From contig NZQO01000097.1 in NCBI GenBank assembly GCA_002693605.1, forward strand, positions 1 through 10,424: DNA of 10,424 nt, read 5' to 3'. Each line of letters opens with the position of its first letter. Positions within the stretch are counted from its first letter, which is position 1. The DNA is from Flavobacteriaceae bacterium (GTDB lineage: Bacteria; Bacteroidota; Bacteroidia; Flavobacteriales; Flavobacteriaceae). The notes under the pieces were generated by a model. It did no database searches. It was given only the letters and a program-made list of their open reading frames with translations, and was not told the DNA's origin. A program made the position numbers and the translations under genes. This document shows, piece after piece, positions 5,820 through 10,424 of this stretch.

Positions 5820-6638
5820 CTACCCCTGAAAATTGGTAACGCCATATTTTCTCGCTTCCATCTTTGCCTCATCGGCCCAAGCGCGAATGTTCCTAATACG
5901 CGTATCGCTAGAAGGGTGGGTGCTCAAGAACTCTGGAGGTGCGCCACCGCCCGTCTGTTTCATTCGTTCCCATAGGCTTGCCGCCGCCAATGGATCGTAT
6001 CCTGCAATGGCCATTAGTGTTAGGCCAATTCTATCTGCCTCGGTTTCGTTACTCCTGTTAAATGGTAGCATAACCCCTACTTGCGATGTGATACCGTAGG
6101 CCTGGTTAAAAATTTGCTGATTTTTAGGATCACTTCCTAGGGCCACGTTGCCCGCTACCGCACCTAGTTGCTGTAACTGGGCGGCGCTCATTCGTTGCTG
6201 ACCATGATTGGCCAGTGCATGCGCTACTTCATGACCCATTATGGCGGCTACTCCCGCTTCATTCTTCGCAATAGGCATGATGCCTGTGTAAAAGGCTATT
6301 TTTCCGCCTGGCATAGCCCAAGCGTTTTTCGTCTCGTCTTGAATGAGATTATATTCCCACCGATAGTCGTTGAGGTAACCCGTGTAGCCGTTCGCATTTA
6401 GGTACCGGGCCGCTGCTGCAGAGATTTTTTGTCCAACGTTTTTTACCATCTGTGCTTCCTGTGTTCCAGAAACTACCTTACTTTCAGAAAGAAACTGATT
6501 GTACTGCTGGTAGGCCATGGGCAGTATTTGCGAGTTGGGAACGAGGGCGAGCGTTTTCTTTCCGGTAAATGGATTTGTATTACAGGCTATTAAGAGTGCC
6601 GCAACGCAGAGCAGCGATAAAGTTTTCTTAAATTTCAT
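5820..6638 (-). CDS. M48 family zinc metallopeptidase, lipoprotein
   Basis: A 272-residue predicted lipoprotein: a short basic start, a hydrophobic stretch and lipobox LIAC with Cys19 as lipidation site. Lipidation places it on a periplasm-facing membrane surface. The M48 fold is shown by the zinc motif HEVAH (His136, Glu137, His140), the downstream NETEADRIG block supplying the third ligand (Glu198 or Glu200), and FLSTHPSSDTRI near the C-terminus (His241), equivalent to the STHP loop seen in BepA/LoiP-type peptidases. Such enzymes degrade misassembled envelope proteins. There are no TPR repeats as in BepA, so it is nearer the short LoiP/YcaL type. ATG 6638 is chosen because it starts directly at the signal peptide; an in-frame ATG at 6755 would add 39 residues over A/T-rich intergenic DNA. 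It is divergent from the lipoprotein/msrB operon and closed by its own terminator. Confidence 0.95.
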   Translation of the reverse strand: MKFKKTLSLLCVAALLIACNTNPFTGKKTLALVPNSQILPMAYQQYNQFLSESKVVSGTQEAQMVKNVGQKISAAAARYLNANGYTGYLNDYRWEYNLIQDETKNAWAMPGGKIAFYTGIMPIAKNEAGVAAIMGHEVAHALANHGQQRMSAAQLQQLGAVAGNVALGSDPKNQQIFNQAYGITSQVGVMLPFNRSNETEADRIGLTLMAIAGYDPLAAASLWERMKQTGGGAPPEFLSTHPSSDTRIRNIRAWADEAKMEARKYGVTNFQG

Positions 6639-6757
6639 AGTGTTGGTCTTTGGTTTTTTAAATTTAGATATATTAAAATAGTTTTTTATTAAAATTTCTT
6701 TAAAAACTGGAACGGCTTTTGAGCAGGTAGTTTTACGAACCCTAAAACATTTCAATT

Positions 6758-7294
6758 ATGAGACAGATAACATTAGTATTGGCAATGATTTCAGCCTTGT
6801 TCTTCACCGCTTGTGAAGGCGATCAAGGCCCTCCGGGCGAACCCGGGATCAATATCCTAGGACAAGTCTTTGAATATACCGTCGATTTCCAGTACGACCC
6901 CCAGAACAATACCTATACTACCGATTTCTTGACATTTCCTAGCAATGTAGAAGTTTTTGAAAGCGACGTGGTTCTCGTTTATAGATTGGAAGGCCAGGAT
7001 GATATTGGCGGCGGTCAGGTGGCGGATGTTTGGAGCCAATTGCCCCAAAATATCTTTTACCAGGATGGTACCGGCGATATTTTCCAATACATTTTCACAA
7101 ATACTTTCGTGGATATACAGTTTATTATAGAAGGGAATTTTGACCTTACGACGTTAGATACTGAATTTTATAACGACCAAACCTTCAGGGTAGCGATTGT
7201 TCCGGCCGAGTTTGCAGATGCGAACCTCACAATGCAGGAAATTCTTGAGAGTAGCCAAATGGAAATCGTCAATTTTGAAAAACCCACAAATTAA
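6758..7294 (+). CDS. Small lipoprotein with a short collagen-like tether
   Basis: A 178-residue predicted lipoprotein: signal peptide MRQITLVLAMISALFFTAC with lipobox FTAC (Cys19). Just after the lipidated Cys come three Gly-X-Y triplets, GDQGPPGEPG (21-30), too few for a stable collagen triple helix by themselves but perhaps a flexible or trimerising tether. The rest (about 33-178) is acidic, rich in Phe, Asp, Gln, Asn and Thr with alternating hydrophobics, suggesting a beta-sandwich-like domain, and has no Cys. I recognise the 'C-E-G-x-x-G-P-x-G' opening from many Bacteroidota lipoproteins of unknown function. It stands first in an apparent operon, 6 bases before the lipoprotein msrB, with no terminator between. 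A role with that reductase is possible but unproven. Confidence 0.85.
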   Translation: MRQITLVLAMISALFFTACEGDQGPPGEPGINILGQVFEYTVDFQYDPQNNTYTTDFLTFPSNVEVFESDVVLVYRLEGQDDIGGGQVADVWSQLPQNIFYQDGTGDIFQYIFTNTFVDIQFIIEGNFDLTTLDTEFYNDQTFRVAIVPAEFADANLTMQEILESSQMEIVNFEKPTN

Positions 7295-7300
7295 AATTAT

Positions 7301-7807
7301 ATGAAACAAATTAGTTTTCTTTTAATATCGCTCCTTCTAATAGGCTGTAATTCTAAGGCACAGGATCAAAAAAAGGAGCCGGCAAAATTTCCGGTAAGCA
7401 AAACTGAGTCTGAATGGAAGGCCCAGCTTACCGAGCAGGAATTTTACGTACTTCGCAACGAAGGCACGGAACCGGCTTTTTCTAGTCCGTTGAACAAAAC
7501 TTACAAGCCCGGCACCTATGTCTGCGCAGGATGCCAAACGCCTGTCTTCGAGAGCGAGCATAAATTCGATAGCGGAACAGGATGGCCAAGTTTCGATCGT
7601 GAGATAGAGGGCAATGTAGCTTTTTCGACAGACAATAAATTGGGCTACACCCGCACCGAAGAGCATTGTGCCACCTGCGGAGGCCACCTGGGGCACGTGT
7701 TCAACGATGGGCCAGATGAAACCACGGGGTTACGGCACTGTATCAACGGTGCGGCCCTGGATTTTATTCCGAAGGGAGCTGCTTTACCACAACCCGTAAA
7801 GAATTAA
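7301..7807 (+). CDS. msrB: Peptide-methionine (R)-S-oxide reductase MsrB, lipoprotein form
   Basis: MsrB reduces methionine-R-sulfoxide in proteins, repairing oxidative damage. This 168-residue copy has a lipoprotein signal peptide (lipobox LIGC, Cys16), so it should act on envelope proteins. The SelR fold is clear: zinc CxxC pairs at Cys75/Cys78 and Cys123/Cys126, the SGTGWPSF loop (91-98), GGHLGHVFNDGP (127-138), and the catalytic Cys147 in RHCING. The resolving-Cys position of the GCGWPSF loop is Thr93, and every other Cys is a zinc ligand or the lipidated residue, so no intramolecular resolving Cys remains; an external reductant must act directly. RHCING also departs from the usual RYC[IV]NS. 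The gene lies between the collagen-like lipoprotein gene and a second msrB 4 bases downstream. Confidence 0.97.
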   Translation: MKQISFLLISLLLIGCNSKAQDQKKEPAKFPVSKTESEWKAQLTEQEFYVLRNEGTEPAFSSPLNKTYKPGTYVCAGCQTPVFESEHKFDSGTGWPSFDREIEGNVAFSTDNKLGYTRTEEHCATCGGHLGHVFNDGPDETTGLRHCINGAALDFIPKGAALPQPVKN

Positions 7808-7811
7808 ACCC

Positions 7812-8210
7812 ATGATCAGTAAATATCCAGTTCAGAAAACAGAGGCCGAATGGCGCGAGGAGCTTGGCGAAGAACGCTATCGAATTTTGCGCGAAAAGGG
7901 TACGGAGCGGCCGCATTCGGGCACGTACAACCTACATTTTGAGAGCGGCACATATGCCTGCGGCGCCTGTGGCGAAGCGTTGTTCGAGAGCAACAGCAAG
8001 TTTGAGAGCGGTTGCGGTTGGCCTTCATTCGATGAAGCTAAGGAGGGCGCCATTGAATATGTGAGGGACACTACCTTTGGGATGATTCGCACCGAAATAC
8101 TCTGTGCCAATTGCGGTAGCCATTTGGGCCACGTGTTTAACGATGGTCCTACCCAAACGGGACAACGGTATTGTGTCAATTCGCTATCTGTCGATTTTGA
8201 GGAAGAATAA
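7812..8210 (+). CDS. msrB: Peptide-methionine (R)-S-oxide reductase MsrB, cytoplasmic form
   Basis: A 132-residue stand-alone MsrB with no signal peptide, so cytoplasmic, with the usual length for the domain alone. Zinc CxxC pairs are Cys50/Cys53 and Cys98/Cys101. The loop SGCGWPSF carries the resolving Cys68. The catalytic Cys121 lies in QRYCVNSLSVDF, close to the family consensus, so the normal thioredoxin-recycled disulfide cycle should work. It begins 4 bases after the upstream msrB stop and is probably co-transcribed and translationally coupled with it; a strong terminator follows at 8239-8272. The two MsrB copies are clearly diverged paralogues (one Cys versus Thr difference at the resolving site, different targeting), not a recent duplication. 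Confidence 0.97.
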   Translation: MISKYPVQKTEAEWREELGEERYRILREKGTERPHSGTYNLHFESGTYACGACGEALFESNSKFESGCGWPSFDEAKEGAIEYVRDTTFGMIRTEILCANCGSHLGHVFNDGPTQTGQRYCVNSLSVDFEEE

Positions 8211-8238
8211 CGGTTAACGCAAATTATTATAAAACCTA

Positions 8239-8272
8239 TCCAACCCTTATCCCGGGTTGGATTTTCTTTTTT
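8239..8272 (+). terminator. Intrinsic terminator of the lipoprotein/msrB/msrB operon
   Basis: A perfect 8-base stem, TCCAACCC (8239-8246) with GGGTTGGA (8254-8261), has a 7-base loop and is followed by a T-rich run (8262-8272). It lies about 28 bases after the second msrB stop. Confidence 0.88.
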
Positions 8273-8293
8273 AGGGGATTTGCCGCCTAACTA

Positions 8294-8325
8294 TTGGTGC
8301 TTATGCCATACATTTCGTAAATTCG
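8294..8325 (+). promoter_or_regulatory. Candidate lpdA promoter
   Basis: A TTG (8294-8296) is followed after 21 bases by TAAATTCG (8318-8325), one base off the Bacteroidota -7 consensus TAnnTTTG. The leader to the ATG at 8357 would be about 25 bases. It sits between the msrB terminator and lpdA, where a promoter is required. Confidence 0.35.
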
Positions 8326-8356
8326 TTGCGAGAAAATAACGACTTAAATTGATATA

Positions 8357-9733
8357 ATGAGTAAATACGATGTTATTGTATTAGGAAGCGGTCCCGGAGG
8401 TTACGTTACCGCAATTCGCGCTTCGCAGCTAGGATTAAAGACGGCTGTGGTTGAAAAGGAGAACCTGGGCGGTGTCTGCCTAAACTGGGGGTGTATACCT
8501 ACCAAGGCGCTATTGAAGAGCGCACAGGTATTTGAATACCTTAACCATGCCGAAGATTATGGCCTGACCGTAAAGGGCGCCGATAAAGATTTTGGCAAGG
8601 TTATTCAGCGCAGCCGCAATGTGGCAGACGGGATGAGCAAGGGAGTCCAATTTCTCATGAAGAAAAATAAAATCGATGTGATTGAAGGCTTCGGAAAGGT
8701 TAAGCCTGGCAAGAAAGTGGACGTAGACGGAAAGGAATATTCCGCAGACCATATCATTATTGCAACGGGTGCTCGATCTCGCGAATTACCAAACCTGAAA
8801 CAAGACGGAAAGAAGGTAATCGGCTATCGTGAGGCAATGACCCTAGACAAGCAACCCAAGAAAATGATAGTAGTGGGCAGTGGCGCCATAGGCGTAGAAT
8901 TTGCCCATTTTTATAACGCTATGGGTACCGAGGTGACCATCGTAGAATTCCTTCCTAACCTTGTGCCGCTGGAAGACGAGGAAGTTTCCAAGCAATTTGA
9001 AAAATCATTCAAGAAGGCCGGGATTACGGTCATGACCAATTCTTCCGTAGAAAAGGTTGATACTTCAGGCAATGGCGTAAAAGCTACGGTTAAAACCAAA
9101 AAGGGCGAAGAGATTATCGAGGCAGACATAGTACTATCTGCCGTGGGTATTGCGGCCAATATCGAGAATATTGGCTTAGAAGATGTTGGCATTGCGACAG
9201 ATAAGGGTAAAATTATGGTGAATGATTGGTACCAGACCAACATTCCAGGGTACTACGCGATTGGCGATGCGGTACCCGGACAGGCCTTAGCCCACGTTGC
9301 TTCGGCCGAGGGCATTACCTGTGTCGAGAAAATTGCAGGTATGAACGTTGAACCTATCGATTATGGAAATATTCCCGGATGTACGTATGCGTCTCCCGAA
9401 ATAGCGAGCGTTGGGATGACCGAAAAGCAAGCGCGGGAGGCCGGATACGAGCTGAAGATTGGTAAATTTCCGTTCTCGGCTAGCGGTAAGGCAAGTGCAT
9501 CAGGGAACAAGGAAGGTTTCGTAAAGGTAATTTACGACGCTAAATACGGCGAATGGCTGGGCTGCCATATGATTGGAGCGGGCGTTACCGATATGATTGC
9601 GGAGGCAGTTTTAGGGAGAAAACTCGAAACTACGGGCCACGAAGTATTAAAGGCGATACACCCACACCCTACTATGAGCGAAGCTGTAATGGAGGCCACC
9701 GCAGCGGCGTACGATGAGGTAATTCATCTATAA
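8357..9733 (+). CDS. lpdA: Dihydrolipoyl dehydrogenase (E3 component)
   Basis: A 458-residue FAD-dependent disulfide oxidoreductase that reoxidises dihydrolipoamide in pyruvate/2-oxoacid dehydrogenase complexes and the glycine cleavage system, passing electrons to NAD. Domains in order: FAD-binding GSGPGGY (10-16), redox disulfide GGVCLNWGCIP (Cys41/Cys46), NAD-binding GSGAIGVEFAHF (174-185), second FAD motif around AIGDAVPGQALAH (301-313), and C-terminal dimerisation domain with the catalytic base in HPHPTMSE (His437, partner Glu442). All expected catalytic residues are present and the length is normal. Monocistronic by appearance: its own promoter candidate lies upstream and a bidirectional terminator downstream. 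No E1/E2 subunit gene is adjacent, as is common for a shared E3. Confidence 0.98.
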   Translation: MSKYDVIVLGSGPGGYVTAIRASQLGLKTAVVEKENLGGVCLNWGCIPTKALLKSAQVFEYLNHAEDYGLTVKGADKDFGKVIQRSRNVADGMSKGVQFLMKKNKIDVIEGFGKVKPGKKVDVDGKEYSADHIIIATGARSRELPNLKQDGKKVIGYREAMTLDKQPKKMIVVGSGAIGVEFAHFYNAMGTEVTIVEFLPNLVPLEDEEVSKQFEKSFKKAGITVMTNSSVEKVDTSGNGVKATVKTKKGEEIIEADIVLSAVGIAANIENIGLEDVGIATDKGKIMVNDWYQTNIPGYYAIGDAVPGQALAHVASAEGITCVEKIAGMNVEPIDYGNIPGCTYASPEIASVGMTEKQAREAGYELKIGKFPFSASGKASASGNKEGFVKVIYDAKYGEWLGCHMIGAGVTDMIAEAVLGRKLETTGHEVLKAIHPHPTMSEAVMEATAAAYDEVIHL

Positions 9734-9750
9734 AGTAATTCAGTTAGAAT

Positions 9751-9786
9751 AAAAAAAAGCGCCCCATCTGGATGGGGCGCTTTTTT
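9751..9786. terminator. Bidirectional terminator between lpdA and aroQ
   Basis: GCGCCCCAT (9759-9767) and ATGGGGCGC (9772-9780) form a perfect 9-base GC-rich stem with a CTGG loop, flanked by A8 on the left (9751-9758) and T6 on the right (9781-9786). Both convergent genes thus meet a hairpin followed by a U-tract, so a single element can end lpdA on the plus strand and aroQ on the minus strand. Confidence 0.92.
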
Positions 9787-9827
9787 AATGAAGATAATTT
9801 TTTCGATGAAGCTTATAAAATTGAACC

Positions 9828-10250
9828 TTACCTATCCATAATGAAACTTTGGAGCGCTAGTTCATAACTCTGCAAACCAAACCCTAAGATAATGCCGCGC
9901 GCATTTGGCGAGATATAGGAAACGTGGCGAAAGGTCTCTCGAGAGAATGTATTTGAAATATGCACTTCCACGACAGGGGCGGTAACTGCCTTAACAGCAT
10001 CTCCAATCCCTACCGAAGTGTGTGTATAAGCCGCCGCGTTTAGGATAATTCCATCATACTCATATCCTGTTTCCTGAATCTTGTCAATCAGTTCGCCCTC
10101 AATATTCGATTGGAATTGAGCTAATTTAACCTTCGGATACTTCTTCTGCAACCGCTCAAAAAAATCATTGAACGTCTCATCTCCGTAGATATCGTTTTCG
10201 CGCTTGCCCAATAGGTTCAGGTTTGGGCCATTAATGATTATTAGTTTCAT
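9828..10250 (-). CDS. aroQ: Type II 3-dehydroquinate dehydratase
   Basis: Catalyses dehydration of 3-dehydroquinate to 3-dehydroshikimate, the third step of the shikimate pathway to aromatic amino acids, in the cytoplasm; the family forms dodecamers. The 140-residue length is normal. Motifs: INGPNLNLLGKRE (6-18), with active-site Arg17 and Tyr22 in IYG; QSNIEGELID (47-56); NAAAYTHTS (71-79), with the substrate-binding Asn71; and EVHISNTFSRETFRH (95-109), with catalytic His97 and Arg108. Small variations are NAAAYTHTS for the common NPGAYTHTS and SNIEG for SNHEG; neither removes a catalytic residue. ATG 10250 directly precedes the KLIIINGPNLN strand. It begins about 18 bases beyond the terminator of the upstream minus-strand gene, leaving little room for a promoter. 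Confidence 0.98.
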   Translation of the reverse strand: MKLIIINGPNLNLLGKRENDIYGDETFNDFFERLQKKYPKVKLAQFQSNIEGELIDKIQETGYEYDGIILNAAAYTHTSVGIGDAVKAVTAPVVEVHISNTFSRETFRHVSYISPNARGIILGFGLQSYELALQSFIMDR

Positions 10251-10267
10251 AGTTGTAGAGATATTAA

Positions 10268-10296
10268 ATAAAAAAGCGGAACCTTTTGGCCCCGCT
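10268..10296 (-). terminator. Intrinsic terminator after the outer-membrane protein gene
   Basis: On the minus strand AGCGGGGCC (10296-10288) pairs with GGTTCCGCT (10283-10275) around an AAAA loop, seven Watson-Crick pairs plus two G-U wobbles. A U-rich run (plus-strand A/T 10268-10275) follows. The wobbles mean it works only on the minus strand. It lies about 20 bases past the stop at 10316. Confidence 0.8.
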
Positions 10297-10315
10297 ATGG
10301 TATCAACTTAAATTC

Positions 10316-10424
10316 TTAAAAATCGAATTGCAAGCCCAGGCGTGCGTGTAGGTAGCCCGTATCGACGATTACGTATTTTACCTCGGTGAATAGGTTTACG
10401 TTATCTACCAAGTTAATTTTATAA
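10316..10424 (-). CDS. C-terminal end of an outer-membrane beta-barrel protein (partial)
   Basis: An open frame enters from the right edge and stops with TAA at 10316-10318, giving the last 35 residues. They show two amphipathic beta strands, NVNLFTEVKYVIVDTGYL and LHARLGLQFDF, with alternating hydrophobic residues and a C-terminal Phe. That is the outer-membrane insertion signature of beta-barrel proteins recognised by the BAM complex. The N-terminal part is outside the window, so the family (porin-like, OmpW-like or other) cannot be named. A terminator follows immediately, which supports this being a real gene end. Confidence 0.7.
   Translation of the reverse strand, partial: YKINLVDNVNLFTEVKYVIVDTGYLHARLGLQFDF

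Noticed and set aside
6639..6755. N-terminal extension of the M48 peptidase from ATG 6755
   Set aside because: The extra 39 residues come from A/T-rich intergenic DNA and would bury the lipoprotein signal peptide.
6640..6757. Promoters in the peptidase/lipoprotein divergent region
   Set aside because: TAGTTTTA (plus) and TAAATTTA (minus) are each one base off TAnnTTTG, but neither has a TTG at a proper distance in this A/T-rich DNA, so they were not listed as features.
5702..10344. Shared 13-base string AAGCCCAGGCGTG in the transporter gene and the outer-membrane gene
   Set aside because: It is in unrelated coding contexts and different protein frames; chance is sufficient.
1..10424. CRISPR, tRNA, rRNA, insertion sequences, attachment sites
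   Set aside because: No spaced direct-repeat array, cloverleaf, rRNA segment, transposase or terminal inverted repeats could be recognised anywhere in the window.

Overview
The window reads as a chromosomal segment from a member of the Bacteroidota, most likely a marine Flavobacteriaceae. Evidence: coding starts lack Shine-Dalgarno sequences and sit behind A/T-rich leaders; promoter candidates resemble the Bacteroidota TTTG / TAnnTTTG type; proteins end in family-typical ways (an outer-membrane barrel ending in Phe); and the Lon, UMF1 transporter, LpdA and AroQ sequences have a flavobacterial look. GC content looks moderate by eye. No mobile element, integrase, tRNA, rRNA or CRISPR array is visible, and no gene-free stretch exceeds about 220 bases.

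Layout. (1) 1-1231, minus: N-terminal half of the ATP-dependent protease Lon, running off the left edge. (2) 1232-1451: divergent intergenic region with two inverted repeats, one centred on the probable lon -7 box. (3) 1452-4352, plus: a tightly packed four-gene unit made of an ECF sigma factor, a single-pass membrane protein placed like its anti-sigma factor, and two exported solenoid/beta-helix-like proteins (DUF4097-like and DUF2807/GIN-like), closed by a terminator hairpin. (4) 4413-5753, minus: UMF1/Atg22-like MFS transporter; then 5820-6638, minus: M48 metallopeptidase lipoprotein, with an intrinsic terminator between them. (5) 6758-8210, plus: a small lipoprotein with a short collagen-like stretch, a lipoprotein MsrB and a cytoplasmic MsrB, ending in a strong terminator. 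(6) 8357-9733, plus: dihydrolipoyl dehydrogenase. (7) 9828-10250, minus: type II 3-dehydroquinate dehydratase, convergent with lpdA over a shared bidirectional terminator. (8) 10316-10424, minus: last 35 residues of an outer-membrane beta-barrel protein, with its own terminator.

How the genes fit together. Much of the window concerns protein quality control and the cell envelope: Lon (cytoplasmic proteolysis), an M48 lipoprotein protease (envelope proteolysis), two methionine sulfoxide reductases predicted to act on opposite sides of the inner membrane, and a sigma/anti-sigma cassette carrying two exported repeat proteins. LpdA and AroQ are housekeeping metabolic genes. The least-explained unit is the 1452-4352 cassette. 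Its order (regulator, membrane-anchored partner, two secreted solenoid proteins) suggests an envelope-sensing circuit whose output or sensor is a beta-helical surface protein. That is inference from gene order and predicted topology, not something shown here.
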